Shown here piece after piece: positions 26,613 through 35,711 of a DNA stretch of 64,000 nucleotides; positions within the stretch are counted from its first letter, which is position 1; each line of letters starts with the position of its first letter. The stretch is taken from positions 868,001-932,000 of the forward strand of contig JAGYIL010000001.1 of NCBI GenBank assembly GCA_018402545.1, written 5' to 3'. Under the pieces are notes generated by a model, which saw only the letters and a program-made list of their open reading frames with translations, had not been told where the DNA came from and ran no database searches. The DNA is from Saccharospirillum sp. (GTDB lineage Bacteria; Pseudomonadota; Gammaproteobacteria; Pseudomonadales; Natronospirillaceae). The translations under genes were made by a program, and so were the position numbers.

Positions 26613-28078
26613 GCCCGACCCGGCGCTGGTTGCCCCGATCTCTCTTCGCTCGTCTGTTACTGGTGATGCTGTCGGGTGTCGGAGTTGCCCAGATCATGAC
26701 CAGTCTGATCTGGGCGGGTCAGCTGGACAGCGACAGCCGAAACCGGGTGTCGGAAAACGCCCAGTACCTGGCCATTACGCTGGCGGCCACCATTCGCTAC
26801 TTTCAGGCGCTGCCCGATAACGTGCGTCCGATTGTTATTGATCAGCAACGCGAAGTAGGCGGCAGCCGGTTGTTTATGAGCGTCAATCAGCACCGGCTCG
26901 CCAGTGAGAGTACCTTCACGGCGCCGCTGAAAGACGCGTTTCTGGCAGCCATTGATGACCAGCTCAGTGCCGACCTGGGGCAGCGTGGCGTTCACTTGGC
27001 CCTGGCATTGCCGCAGGATGTGCGGGTCTACGATCAGCAGGTGCCGATTGCCGACATCCCGATTCGCTGGATTCGCCAGAGCCTTATCCTTGAGCCGGAA
27101 CCGGCCCCCATTCTCACCGTGCAGGTGCCGATGCCCAGTGGCGACTGGTTGTACCTGGCCACCCTGCTGCCCGACCCCTATATTCTCGATAAAAACCGGG
27201 TGCTCACGCGCGAACGCTGGTGGTCTCTGGGGGTGACGTTGATGGCCGTCGGCGTGCTCGGCTTCTGGTTTGTTCGCTGGCAAACCCGACCGCTACGGCG
27301 ACTGGCCGACGCCGCCGATTCGTTTGGCCGGGGCGTGGCTCATGAACCGCTTATTGAATCGGGCATGCGCGAGCTCGACGCCACGGCCGAGGCATTCTCG
27401 GCCATGGAACTGCGCATTCAGCGTTACCTTGATGACCGTGAGCGCCTGTTTGCCGCCATTTCGCACGACCTGCGCACGCCCATCACCCGGCTGCGGCTGC
27501 AAACGGAAATGATTGAGGATGAGGCATTGCGGCTGTCTCTGGAAGAAGACCTCGAAGAGCTGGATCTCATGGTTAAGGGCGCCCTGCAAACTGTGCGTGA
27601 TGCGGATATTCACGAAGACCCGAAACCCCTTGAGCTGGGCACACTGATTAACAAGATTGCCAGCGAAAAACAGCTCGGTGGTCACCGGGTTATCGTGCAA
27701 CAGCAACAACCGGTCGAAGTGATGGGCAAACCCCTGGCGCTGAAGCGCTGCCTGACCAATCTGATCGACAATGCCGTTTTCTATGGAGATCAGGCCGTCG
27801 TTAGCCTGACAACAGAGCAAGGGCAGGCCGTTGTGCGCATCAGAGACAGCGGGCCGGGGCTGGGTACAACGGACCCCGGGCATCTATTCAAGCCCTATAC
27901 CCGTTTGGCGCACGGCCAGGCACGCAATGCCGGTGGTATGGGCCTTGGGCTCGGCATAGCGCAAAGCATTGTGCATGGTCATGGTGGCGAACTGAACCTG
28001 CGAGATCATCCGCAGGGTGGCCTTGAAGTCACGGTGCAGCTGCCCTGCGACTATACTGTGAGACCAAGGTTTGATTGA
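26609..28078 (+). CDS. Membrane sensor histidine kinase
   Basis: A 489-residue kinase: TM1 about 13-36, a periplasmic sensor domain of about 165 residues, TM2 about 203-223 (WWSLGVTLMAVGVLGFWFV), HAMP about 224-275, a dimerisation/phosphoacceptor domain with His286 in FAAISHDLRTPI, and an HATPase domain with N-box NLIDNA, G1 RDSGPGLG and G2 GGMGLGLGIA. The GTG start overlaps the response-regulator stop. The layout matches GtrS-type glucose sensors, whose periplasmic domain senses ligand; here a binding protein is encoded in the same coupled operon. Confidence 0.93.
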   Translation: MSPTRRWLPRSLFARLLLVMLSGVGVAQIMTSLIWAGQLDSDSRNRVSENAQYLAITLAATIRYFQALPDNVRPIVIDQQREVGGSRLFMSVNQHRLASESTFTAPLKDAFLAAIDDQLSADLGQRGVHLALALPQDVRVYDQQVPIADIPIRWIRQSLILEPEPAPILTVQVPMPSGDWLYLATLLPDPYILDKNRVLTRERWWSLGVTLMAVGVLGFWFVRWQTRPLRRLADAADSFGRGVAHEPLIESGMRELDATAEAFSAMELRIQRYLDDRERLFAAISHDLRTPITRLRLQTEMIEDEALRLSLEEDLEELDLMVKGALQTVRDADIHEDPKPLELGTLINKIASEKQLGGHRVIVQQQQPVEVMGKPLALKRCLTNLIDNAVFYGDQAVVSLTTEQGQAVVRIRDSGPGLGTTDPGHLFKPYTRLAHGQARNAGGMGLGLGIAQSIVHGHGGELNLRDHPQGGLEVTVQLPCDYTVRPRFD

Positions 28079-28164
28079 CCTCGGGGCTTCTGATTTGCAA
28101 GGGTAGCCCGTGGTCCACGCAGAAAAGTCTGTGTCTGTTCACTTCAATATTTGGAGGATTTCCT

Positions 28165-28647
28165 ATGCCGTTCGCATTGTCACCCATGACTGTAAGCAGT
28201 CGTGATTTTCCAGCCGATGGTGTCATTCCCCGCGACTGCACCGGTGAAGGGGAAGATCGCTCACCCGCGCTGAGTTGGGACAAGGTACCGGAAGGCACCG
28301 AGTCGTTCGCCGTTATTTGCCACGATCCGGATGCGCCACTGGTGTCATCCAATGGCAATTACGGTTTCGTGCACTGGGTGCTATACAACCTGCCGGGATC
28401 GGTGACCGAACTGGCGGCAGGCACTGACCTGGGAACGGCCGGGCAAAACAATTTCGGCCATTCCGGTTACGGTGGCCCCATGCCCCCGGAGGGGCACGGC
28501 ACGCACCGGTATTATTTCTGGGTGCTGGCGCTGGACAGCAACGAACGCTATGCACCGGACCTGACTTTGTGGCAGCTGCTGGAAAAAATAGAACCCAACA
28601 TTATTGGCATGAATCGGCTGGTGGGAACCTACCGGCGCGAAGGCTGA
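28165..28647 (+). CDS. YbhB/YbcL-type PEBP (Raf kinase inhibitor-like) protein
   Basis: A 160-residue protein of the phosphatidylethanolamine-binding family in its bacterial YbhB/YbcL form. The two anion-site blocks are DPDAPLVSSNGNYGFVHWV and GHSGYGGPMPPEGHGTHRY. It has no signal peptide, so it is cytosolic. ATG 28165 is chosen because GGAGG at 28153-28157 sits 7 bases upstream; a longer reading frame from 28075 lacks such a site. The physiological role of this bacterial family is not settled. It lies 86 bp after the kinase gene with its own ribosome site. Confidence 0.9.
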   Translation: MPFALSPMTVSSRDFPADGVIPRDCTGEGEDRSPALSWDKVPEGTESFAVICHDPDAPLVSSNGNYGFVHWVLYNLPGSVTELAAGTDLGTAGQNNFGHSGYGGPMPPEGHGTHRYYFWVLALDSNERYAPDLTLWQLLEKIEPNIIGMNRLVGTYRREG

Positions 28648-29018
28648 CAGTCGCCTGAGTTAATCTCTGTCAGGCGTATACAAATGTTCCGGTCAGGTTG
28701 GATACATGGATCATTTTTAAACAGCTTTGCACTCTGTCAGCAGCTGAAAAACAGAGCACAGTAAACCAGTGTTTTACTGGTTATTTATTTAAAAACAATC
28801 ACTTGGCAATGTTGATTAAGGTTTGGCACACCGTTTGCCATCGTTATGTTAAGGGCACCGGTGCTGCCTGTTGGAAGGCATCGGGTTGACGCTCTGAGTA
28901 AGGCGTGTGGTGCTGTAGGAACAGCGACCTGTGGGTCGGTTTCCGGTTTCGGTTCCACGCTGCCGACACAAACGAACTGCGATGGGTGACCTCGCACGAG
29001 GATCGAGTGGAGGTAATT
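28648..29018. other. Intergenic region with hairpins, upstream of a small lipoprotein gene
   Basis: 371 bp with no convincing gene. Just after the PEBP gene, two mutually exclusive inverted repeats occur (CTGACAG at 28644-28650 with 28667-28673, and CGCCTGA at 28652-28658 with 28670-28676). A 7-bp hairpin AACCAGT at 28764-28770 / 28776-28782 is followed by ATTTATTT and could terminate rightward transcription. The remainder presumably contains the promoter of the lipoprotein gene. Confidence 0.4.
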
Positions 29019-29159
29019 ATGAAGACGATGCTGAACCTCTTTGCAATCGCGTTTTTCGCGCTGGTTATGGCGGCGTGCAGTGAATACGAAGAAGGCGATT
29101 TGCCAGAGCAGCCAGACCCGCCGGCACAACCGATGGATCAAAGCTCAAGCGGCTACTGA
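29019..29159 (+). CDS. Small lipoprotein of unknown function
   Basis: A 46-residue reading frame supported by a near-ideal ribosome site (GGAGG at 29009-29013, 5 bases before ATG). The hydrophobic N-terminal stretch MLNLFAIAFFALVMAAC ends in a cysteine that fits a lipobox (MAAC). The remainder (SEYEEGDLPEQPDPPAQP and SSSGY) is acidic and Pro/Gln-rich, so the mature peptide would be about 28 residues. It is followed by a strong terminator. Similar tiny lipoproteins beside unrelated genes are common and often unannotated. Function unknown. Confidence 0.6.
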   Translation: MKTMLNLFAIAFFALVMAACSEYEEGDLPEQPDPPAQPMDQSSSGY

Positions 29160-29183
29160 CCTGTCTAAATCTGGCGGCATTGG

Positions 29184-29214
29184 AGCGGTGGCCGATATGA
29201 TCGGCCACCGCTTT
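29184..29214 (+). terminator. Strong terminator after the small lipoprotein gene
   Basis: A perfect 13-bp stem (29184-29196 pairing with 29200-29212) with a 3-base loop, beginning AGCGGTGGCC and followed by TT. It lies between the convergent lipoprotein and GH3 genes and could serve both directions, though the U tract is short. Confidence 0.7.
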
Positions 29215-29223
29215 AGGCCGGGT

Positions 29224-31443
29224 TCACTGCCCGGCCGACAGTGCGGTCCACTGACGCTCCAGCGATTGTTTAACGTCTGTCCCGTCTTGTTCGCTGTACC
29301 CCATATGGGGAATAAACTGAATGAGCTGAGGAATCGGGAAGCCGAGCGCAATGCCGTACATCGGGTGCGATTCGGTAAACTGCAGACGATCCAGCTCGCT
29401 TTGCAAAATGGGGGCGGTGCGGCTGTCTGACAGCCAGTCCTGAACCGTATCGCCCAGGGTCGGTAGTATCCGGACGTCGGTGTCGGATTCGACCGTAACC
29501 CAGCGCGTCTGACGAATGTCTCTTGACGAAAACCCAAGGCGAAGCTCAAACCGGCCGGTCTCTTCCGCGAATTTCTTCAGGTGGGGCACGTAATAGGCAA
29601 AGGCGTGGGCATCGAGCTGCAGGGTAACCGTACGTTTTTCTCCGGGAACCAGCCTGACTTTCCGAAATGCCTTCAGTTCATGCACCGGTCGACGGTAGGT
29701 GCTGGCTTCATCGTGAATGTACAGCTGCACCACTTCAGCACCCTCGGCCGGGCCCTGATTGGTGATATTGAAACTGACCTGGCGTGCTTCGGGGTGGTAG
29801 GTTAAATCACCCAGGGTGAACTGACTGTAACTGAGCCCGTGACCGAAAGGGTACTGCACCGGCAGAGCCTTGGTGTCGTAGTAGCGATAGCCGGTGAACA
29901 AACCTTCCTGATAGGCAACGGTGGCTTTGGTGCCGGGGAAGGTCTCGAATGTCGGGTTGTGTTCCAGACGCACCGGAAAGGTTTCACTGAGCTTGCCGCT
30001 GGGGTTCGCTTCGCCAAACAAGACCCGGGCCAGTGCTTCACCGCCGCCTTCCCCGCTGAGCCAGGCTTGCAACATAGCCGGTATCTGGTGCTCGAACTGG
30101 CGAGTCTCGATGGCCGAGCCGGTGTGCAGTACCAGGGTAACGTTGGGGTTGGCGTCGGCGATGGCGCTGATCAGCATCAGGTGATCAGGCGCGAGTTTCA
30201 TATCGGCACGGTCGAAGCCTTCGCTTTCCATGGAATCGGTGGTGCCGGTCAACAGAACCACCCGGTCTGCCCCGGTGGCGGCGCTAACGGCGGCGTCCAG
30301 TTGTTCCTGCGTGACCTGGGTTTCGGTGTACCCCTCGGCGAAAATCACTTCGGCACGCTGCTTTATGGCACCCAGCGCCGTACTCAGCTGGTGCGGTGTC
30401 ATGTGCGAGCTGCCGCCGCCCTGAAAACGCGGATGACGGGCAAAGTCGCCAATGACGGCAATGCGTTGTTGCGGTATCAGGGGTAATTGGCTGGCTTCGT
30501 TTTTCAGCAACACCATCGATTCGACCGCCAGTTGCGTGGCCAGTTCATGGTGGGCTGGCCATTCGACGGTAACGGTTCGGTTATTGTCCAGCACCTGCTT
30601 GATCAGTGTCAGCACCCGCGTGACCCGCTGGTCGAGTTCGGCTTCGCTGAGACGGCCATCGGCCAGGGCGGTGTGGAGTTCGGCATCGCGCTCACCGGGG
30701 CCGGGCATTTCCAGATCGAGCCCGTTGATGTGGGAGGCAGCCTTGTCTTTAACCGCTACCCAGTCAGACATGACCAGGCCATCGTAGCCCAACTGATCAC
30801 GCAAAATGCGTTGCAACAGGTCAGCCGACTGACAGGCGTGCACGCCGTTGACCGCGTTATAGGCACCCATCATGGTCCAGGGCGGGTTCTCGCGAATGAC
30901 TTTGGCAAAAGGCTCTATGTAGAGCTCCTGCAGGGTGCGTTCGTCGATCTCGGCATTCACCAGAAAACGCCGGGTTTCCTGCTCATTGCCGGCAAAGTGC
31001 TTCAGGCAGGCGCCCACCCCGCGCGACTGAATGCCGCGCACAAAGGCGCTGGCCATGGCGCCCGAAAGAAACGGATCTTCCGAAAAATACTCGAAGTTGC
31101 GACCGCCCAGCGGCGTGCGTTTTCCATTCACGCCCGGGCCAAGCAGGATGCCCACATCCATCGACTGGCATTCCTCGCCAATGGCTGCCGCCACCTGCTC
31201 CAGCAACTCCGGGTTCCAGCTGGCAGCCATGGCTGCCTCGACCGGGAACACGGTGGCGGGCAGGGCGGAATCATCCAGCGCCTGGGATTCGCTGAGCCGC
31301 ACACCATGCGGACCGTCGGTGAGCGTTATGGCCGGAATGCCCAGCCGCTCTTTGCCGTGCAGGTGCCAGGCGTCTTTGCCGCACAACAACCTGACTTTTT
31401 CCTCGGTACTGAGCTGGGCCAGGGTGGTGGCTACATCGAACAC
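29224..31443 (-). CDS. Beta-glucosidase, glycoside hydrolase family 3
   Basis: A 739-residue GH3 enzyme. The N-terminal TIM-barrel domain (about 1-300) contains LTDGPHGVR, KHFAGNEQE and the nucleophile Asp227 in GLVMSDWVAV. The (alpha/beta)6 sandwich domain (about 310-540) follows, then a fibronectin type III-like domain (about 590-660) starting EGAEVVQLYIHD. There is no signal peptide, so it acts inside the cell on imported beta-linked oligosaccharides and releases terminal glucose. It follows the phytanoyl-CoA dioxygenase-like gene by 24 bp, likely as one operon. Exact linkage specificity cannot be read. Confidence 0.92.
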   Translation of the reverse strand: MFDVATTLAQLSTEEKVRLLCGKDAWHLHGKERLGIPAITLTDGPHGVRLSESQALDDSALPATVFPVEAAMAASWNPELLEQVAAAIGEECQSMDVGILLGPGVNGKRTPLGGRNFEYFSEDPFLSGAMASAFVRGIQSRGVGACLKHFAGNEQETRRFLVNAEIDERTLQELYIEPFAKVIRENPPWTMMGAYNAVNGVHACQSADLLQRILRDQLGYDGLVMSDWVAVKDKAASHINGLDLEMPGPGERDAELHTALADGRLSEAELDQRVTRVLTLIKQVLDNNRTVTVEWPAHHELATQLAVESMVLLKNEASQLPLIPQQRIAVIGDFARHPRFQGGGSSHMTPHQLSTALGAIKQRAEVIFAEGYTETQVTQEQLDAAVSAATGADRVVLLTGTTDSMESEGFDRADMKLAPDHLMLISAIADANPNVTLVLHTGSAIETRQFEHQIPAMLQAWLSGEGGGEALARVLFGEANPSGKLSETFPVRLEHNPTFETFPGTKATVAYQEGLFTGYRYYDTKALPVQYPFGHGLSYSQFTLGDLTYHPEARQVSFNITNQGPAEGAEVVQLYIHDEASTYRRPVHELKAFRKVRLVPGEKRTVTLQLDAHAFAYYVPHLKKFAEETGRFELRLGFSSRDIRQTRWVTVESDTDVRILPTLGDTVQDWLSDSRTAPILQSELDRLQFTESHPMYGIALGFPIPQLIQFIPHMGYSEQDGTDVKQSLERQWTALSAGQ

Positions 31444-31467
31444 GAGCGACTCCTCATTCTACGGCGG

Positions 31468-32340
31468 TTACAGCGGAATGGTGCCCAGGGTCGGGCGCTG
31501 CAACCAGTTTTCGGGTGCATAGGTTATTTGGCCATCGACCACGTGAAAGGTGAGGGCCAGTCGGGATTTATCTGAGCGGTTGGAGGCGCTGTAGTGCGGC
31601 AAGTGGCCGTGGAATACCAGCAAACTGCCCGCCTTGACGGGCATGGGCGTGCCCGAGGTGTCATCGGGCCAGGGGGTGTCGTCCAGCGGTTCCATGCGCA
31701 GGTCGCGGTCTTCGCGGAAATAGCGTTCACGCAAGGGACCGGTGTGACCGCCTGGCTCGACCCAAAGGCAGCCGTTTTCGAGGGTGGCATCTTCCAGCGC
31801 GAACCAGTAGGTGATGACGCTGGTGGGGTCGGTGTAAAAGAAGGTTGCATCCTGATGCCAGGTGACTTCGCCACCAATACGGGGCTGTTTAAAAATCACC
31901 ATGGTCTGGTACAGGTGCGGGGCCTGCAGACCCAGGTCGCGTGCCAGGGCACCGAATTCCGGACGCCGGGCGAAGGCCTGATACACGTCATCGAGATCGT
32001 GCAGGGCGTGACCGATTTTGTTGATGCTTTGTGCCCGCGGCTGGGTAAGCTCGCCGGCTTCATCGAAGGCTTTTTCTTCAAAGAAACAGCGAACGGTTTC
32101 GGCCGATTCCAGAAAGAAATCGTTGTTGATCTGCGCCCGGTCGGTGGTGGAGAACCGGTTGTGCTCGGTCAGGTCGGCCTGCTCGATCAGCTGATAGGCG
32201 CGATCAATCAGTTGCTTTCTCAGGTCATCCGATACCCAGTCTTCCAGCAACAGAAACCCGTCTTCCTGGTATTGCTTCAATTGTTCGGTGGTCAGCACGG
32301 CCGGTGTGCTGTCAGGCATGGTGTGGTCAAGACTCGACAT
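31468..32340 (-). CDS. Phytanoyl-CoA dioxygenase (PhyH) family protein
   Basis: A 290-residue Fe(II)/2-oxoglutarate-dependent dioxygenase. The iron triad is visible as HQD (HQDATFFYTDP, about residues 162-172) with the distal His in LLVFHGHLPHYSASN (about 240-254), and the 2-oxoglutarate-binding Arg in SRLALTFHV. Bacterial PhyH relatives hydroxylate diverse small molecules, including osmolytes and phosphonates, so the substrate is open. It lies 24 bp upstream of the GH3 gene and 20 bp downstream of the GST gene on the same strand, suggesting cotranscription. Confidence 0.87.
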   Translation of the reverse strand: MSSLDHTMPDSTPAVLTTEQLKQYQEDGFLLLEDWVSDDLRKQLIDRAYQLIEQADLTEHNRFSTTDRAQINNDFFLESAETVRCFFEEKAFDEAGELTQPRAQSINKIGHALHDLDDVYQAFARRPEFGALARDLGLQAPHLYQTMVIFKQPRIGGEVTWHQDATFFYTDPTSVITYWFALEDATLENGCLWVEPGGHTGPLRERYFREDRDLRMEPLDDTPWPDDTSGTPMPVKAGSLLVFHGHLPHYSASNRSDKSRLALTFHVVDGQITYAPENWLQRPTLGTIPL

Positions 32341-32360
32341 CAGGTGAGCTCCCGTTCTCG

Positions 32361-33020
32361 TCAGCCCTGGTCAGGGACTTCTTCGGCGTCTATGGTTTCG
32401 GTTTCATCGCGGGCGCTATCGAGCCAGGCCTGCAGCGACGGTAATTCAAGTATACGGTCGACCCAGGCGGTGACAGCCTCGGGCGATTCAATGCCATAAC
32501 CATGCAGGCGAATGGCGACGGGCGCAAAGAAGGCGTCGGCAATGGAGAAGCGACCCAGCAGGAAAGGCCCGTCGGATTGCTTCAGGCAATCGCTGAGCAG
32601 GGTGTGCATCCGGTCAATATCGGCGCGGGTGGCGGCGTCTGGCGTGAAGCCCTTGACCACACGCCGGCAGTTCATCGGCATGGCGTGTCGCAAGGCGGCA
32701 AATGAACTGTGCATTTCGGCACAGGCCGATCGGCCAAGGGCCCGCAAGTCCGGGTTTGACGGCCAGCCAGCGCCCTGCAGAAACCGTTCATTGACGGTTT
32801 CGCAAATAGCCAGTGAATCCCAGACGCTGAGCTTGCCGATTTTCAGCACGGGCACGCGGCGATTCGGACTGTGCTGATCCATCAGGGCTGGTGTTTCGGG
32901 CGTATCGAGCGGGATGCGAACTTCCTGAAAGTTGACTTTGAACTGAGTCATCAGCAGCCAGGCGCGCAGCGACCAGCTGGAGTAGTTTTTGTTGGCGATC
33001 ACGAGCGTAAGGTTATTCAT
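32361..33020 (-). CDS. Glutathione S-transferase family protein
   Basis: A 219-residue two-domain GST. The thioredoxin-like N domain opens TLVIANKNYSSWSLRAW, with a Ser pair at the usual catalytic position, and has the glutathione-binding cis-proline and Asp-Ser signatures RRVPVLKIG and VWDSLAI (the ES-type SNAIL motif, here DSLAI). An all-helical C domain follows. It conjugates or reduces with glutathione in the cytosol. Its start overlaps the 3' end of the YjbR-like gene by 8 bp. Confidence 0.88.
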   Translation of the reverse strand: MNNLTLVIANKNYSSWSLRAWLLMTQFKVNFQEVRIPLDTPETPALMDQHSPNRRVPVLKIGKLSVWDSLAICETVNERFLQGAGWPSNPDLRALGRSACAEMHSSFAALRHAMPMNCRRVVKGFTPDAATRADIDRMHTLLSDCLKQSDGPFLLGRFSIADAFFAPVAIRLHGYGIESPEAVTAWVDRILELPSLQAWLDSARDETETIDAEEVPDQG

Positions 33021-33396
33021 CCCTGGTCTCCGGCTGAGTCGGGCTCAGCAGTTGGGCTTGCTGCTTTTTGGGTAGGGAGCGAACGACAAGTTGGTAGGAG
33101 TCGTCGATCCATTCGCTGATCAGGTCCGGATCCAAGCCGGCGGTCAGATCAATCGTGTTCCAGTGTTGCTTGTTCATATGATAGCCGGGTGTGACCGCAG
33201 TGAAAGCCTCTCTGAGTATCAGGGCATCCTGAGGGTCGCATTTCAGATTCATGGTCAGCCTATCGCCAAGACCAATCAGGCCATACATTTTGCCACCTAC
33301 TTTATACACCAGGGCATCGGGGCCGAAAGGGGTTTCTTCCTGGCTGCCAGGCTTGGACTGCATGACCGTGCGCCAGAAATCCAGTGTCTGTGGCAT
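33013..33396 (-). CDS. MmcQ/YjbR family protein
   Basis: A 127-residue protein with the YjbR fold: ALVYKVGGKMYGLIGLGD, then LTMNLKCDPQDALILRE, then GYHMNKQHWNTIDLT, and a helical end with SYQLVVRSLPKK. These are the characteristic blocks of the MmcQ/YjbR double-wing family, which may bind DNA or nucleotides, but no activity is established. It overlaps the GST gene downstream and is preceded by a 428-bp gap containing two palindromic repeats. Confidence 0.88.
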   Translation of the reverse strand: MPQTLDFWRTVMQSKPGSQEETPFGPDALVYKVGGKMYGLIGLGDRLTMNLKCDPQDALILREAFTAVTPGYHMNKQHWNTIDLTAGLDPDLISEWIDDSYQLVVRSLPKKQQAQLLSPTQPETRDE

Positions 33397-33446
33397 GGTA
33401 TTCTCCCTGTTGATGGCTGGCTACTTTTCATCTGTGCCAGTGGACC

Positions 33447-33559
33447 GTGCCAGCTACCGGGTAGGGCCATCCGGGGTCGGCGTAAACCCGTCCATGGGGC
33501 CTAGGCTTCGGCATCCATGCCTCAGACTACCCCGGATGGCCCTACCCGGCAGCTGACAC
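33447..33559 (-). repeat. Structured palindromic element, copy A
   Basis: 31-base arms (33447-33477 and 33529-33559) pair with only two mismatches. Read on the minus strand, the 51-base centre is homologous to copies B and C: it carries GGCATGGATGCC (a small hairpin with loop TGGA), then CCTAGGCCCC, then a segment ending TTTACGCCG. On that strand both mismatches are G-U wobbles. It lies between dxs and the YjbR-like gene, in the sense direction for a transcript running out of dxs. Confidence 0.8.
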
Positions 33560-33618
33560 TTGGTTCGTGGTTTACCCTAAACATGCCAGTACATTTTTTT
33601 GGTGAACAAACCTCAATT

Positions 33619-33831
33619 TTCATAACTCAAGTTTCGGAGTTCGCTCAGAAGACTAGCACTGGGTGTCGGGTATGCCTCTGTGGGGTAGTCCGCAGCAAGG
33701 ATGCTGCGGTCTAGGCCCGAGCCGTCGGACCGCCATTGACGGATCTACGCCGACCCCACGGAGGCATACCCGGCATCCGGTGCGGGCCAATGCCCTTGAG
33801 TTGAACCGAACTCCGAAACTTGAGTTATGAA
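33619..33831. repeat. 25-bp perfect inverted repeat enclosing palindromic element B at the dxs 3' end
   Basis: 33619-33643 is the exact reverse complement of 33807-33831 (25 of 25 bases; it starts TTCATAACTCAAGTTTCGG). The right arm includes the final sense codon bases and TAA stop of dxs. The 163 bases between contain palindromic element B and little else. This looks like an inverted duplication of the dxs end, or terminal inverted repeats of a small non-autonomous element. No clear target-site duplication is seen. Confidence 0.8.
33657..33786 (+). repeat. Structured palindromic element, copy B
   Basis: 30-base arms (33657-33686 and 33753-33782) pair with four mismatches, all G-U wobbles on the plus strand. 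The centre has a perfect 8-bp hairpin CCGCAGCA / TGCTGCGG with loop AGGA, then TCTAGGCCC, then a 5-bp hairpin CCGTC / GACGG, then ATCTACGCCG. It is homologous to copies A (inverted) and C (same orientation) but with a different variable arm segment. It is antisense to dxs. Confidence 0.8.
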
Positions 33832-35711
33832 CTACTCAAGCGACGCTCAATCGCTGCCTGAATTCCCGGCGCATTAAGGCCGACACTGGCCAGTAAATCC
33901 TGGGGTTTGCCGTGGTCGATGTAGGTGTCTGGCAAACCCAGCTGCAATACGGGGGTGGTCAGGCCTGCCTGGTGCAGGCATTCGGTGACGGCTGAACCAG
34001 CGCCGCCGCAAATGGCATTTTCTTCAACGGTCACGATGAGGTCGTGGCTGCGGGCCATGTCCAGAACCCGCTCATTATCCAAAGGTTTGATGAAGCGCAT
34101 GTTGACCAGGCTGGCGTCCAGTGCGTCGGCGGCGACCTGGGCCGGGGCGACCATGCTGCCGAAGGCCAGGATGGCAACTTTTTTGCCCTGGCGCAGTGTT
34201 TCGGCTTCACCCAGGGGCAATACCGTTAGCGCTGTTTCGATGGTAGCGCCCGGCCCGGTGCCGCGGGGGTAACGCACGGCGGCAGGCCCGGGGTGGTGAT
34301 AGGCGGTGCTGAGCATCTGGCGGCATTCGTTTTCGTCTTTGGGCGCCATGATCACCAGGTTGGGAATGCAGCGCAAAAAGCTCAGATCGAAGCTGCCAGC
34401 GTGGGTTGGGCCGTCTTCGCCGACCAGGCCTGCGCGGTCGATGGCGAAGGTGACATCGAGGTTTTGAATGGCGATGTCGTGAATCAGTTGATCGTAGGCG
34501 CGTTGCAGAAACGTCGAATAGATGGCGACGACCGGCTTGGCACCCTGGCAGGCCATGCCTGCGGCCAGGGTGACGGCGTGCTGTTCGGCAATGGCGACGT
34601 CGAAATAGCGGTTCGGGAACTGATCGGCGAAGGCGACCAGGTCTGAGCCTTCACGCATGGCCGGGGTAATGCCCATCAGGCGGTCATCGCTGCCGGCCAT
34701 GTCGCACAGCCACTGGCCAAAGACGTTGGAGTATTTGGGGCCTGCCGGAGGTTTGGCGGCCGGTTCCACGTCTTTCTTTTCCAGCTTGGTGATGGCGTGG
34801 TATTTGATCGGCTCGTTCTCGGCCGGGGTGAAACCCTTGCCCTTCTGAGTGGCTACGTGCAGAAATTGCGGTCCGTTGAAGGTTTTCAGGTTGCGCAGCG
34901 TATGCACCAGCTCGATCACATCGTGACCATCTACCGGGCCGACGTAGTTGAACCCCAGCTCTTCAAACAGGGTACCGGGCGAGACCATGCCTTTAACGTG
35001 CTCCTCGGCCTTGCGCGCGAATTCGAGAATGGGCGGCAGGTTCTGGAGGACTTTCTTGCTGTTCTCGCGCATGTGCGAGTAGGTCTTGGAGGAAAAGACC
35101 CGGGAAAAGGTTTTCGACAATGCACCGACGTTTTCCGAGATCGACATGTCGTTGTCGTTCAGCACCACCAGCATGTCGGCACCGTCGTGCCCGGCGTGGT
35201 TAAGGGCTTCGAACGCCATGCCGGCGGTCAGGGCGCCATCACCGATGACCGCAACGCTCTGGCGCGGAGTGCCAAGCAGCCGATCGGCGATCGACATGCC
35301 CAGGGCCGCCGATATCGAGGTGCTGGAATGGCCAACACCAAAGGTGTCGTAGTCGCTTTCGTCGCGCTTCGGAAAGGCAGCCAGCCCCTCGGCCTGGCGA
35401 ATGCTGTGCATGCGCTCGCGACGCCCGGTCAGAATTTTATGGGGGTAGGCCTGGTGGCCGACGTCCCAGACCAGTGAGGCCTTGGGCGTTTCATAGACGT
35501 AATGCAGGGCGATGGTCAGTTCCACAACGCCAAGCCCGGCGCCAAAGTGACCGCCGGTCTGGCCGACACTGTAGAGCAGGAATTCGCGCAATTCATCCGC
35601 CAGGCGGGGCAGCTCGTCCAGCGTCAGCAGACGCAGCTCTGCCGGAGTGTCGATGGTATCGAGCAGGGGCGTGACCGGTCTTGCTTTGGGGATGTGAGTA
35701 AAAACCTTCAT
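33825..35711 (-). CDS. dxs: 1-deoxy-D-xylulose-5-phosphate synthase Dxs
   Basis: A 628-residue thiamine-diphosphate enzyme that condenses pyruvate and glyceraldehyde 3-phosphate in the first step of the MEP isoprenoid pathway. Visible blocks include [20 protein letters not shown], the ThDP/Mg motif [18 protein letters not shown] and [12 protein letters not shown], and the transketolase pyrimidine domain with [15 protein letters not shown] and GEDGPTHAG. Length is normal. It follows ispA by 124 bp on the same strand, completing the common xseB-ispA-dxs cluster. Its stop codon lies inside a 25-bp inverted repeat. Confidence 0.97.
   Translation of the reverse strand: MKVFTHIPKARPVTPLLDTIDTPAELRLLTLDELPRLADELREFLLYSVGQTGGHFGAGLGVVELTIALHYVYETPKASLVWDVGHQAYPHKILTGRRERMHSIRQAEGLAAFPKRDESDYDTFGVGHSSTSISAALGMSIADRLLGTPRQSVAVIGDGALTAGMAFEALNHAGHDGADMLVVLNDNDMSISENVGALSKTFSRVFSSKTYSHMRENSKKVLQNLPPILEFARKAEEHVKGMVSPGTLFEELGFNYVGPVDGHDVIELVHTLRNLKTFNGPQFLHVATQKGKGFTPAENEPIKYHAITKLEKKDVEPAAKPPAGPKYSNVFGQWLCDMAGSDDRLMGITPAMREGSDLVAFADQFPNRYFDVAIAEQHAVTLAAGMACQGAKPVVAIYSTFLQRAYDQLIHDIAIQNLDVTFAIDRAGLVGEDGPTHAGSFDLSFLRCIPNLVIMAPKDENECRQMLSTAYHHPGPAAVRYPRGTGPGATIETALTVLPLGEAETLRQGKKVAILAFGSMVAPAQVAADALDASLVNMRFIKPLDNERVLDMARSHDLIVTVEENAICGGAGSAVTECLHQAGLTTPVLQLGLPDTYIDHGKPQDLLASVGLNAPGIQAAIERRLSSS

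Noticed and set aside
33447-33831. Palindromic elements as integron attC sites or CRISPR repeats
   Set aside because: No GTTRRRY core, no integrase, no regularly spaced direct repeats; one copy is 8 kb away and inverted copies coexist.
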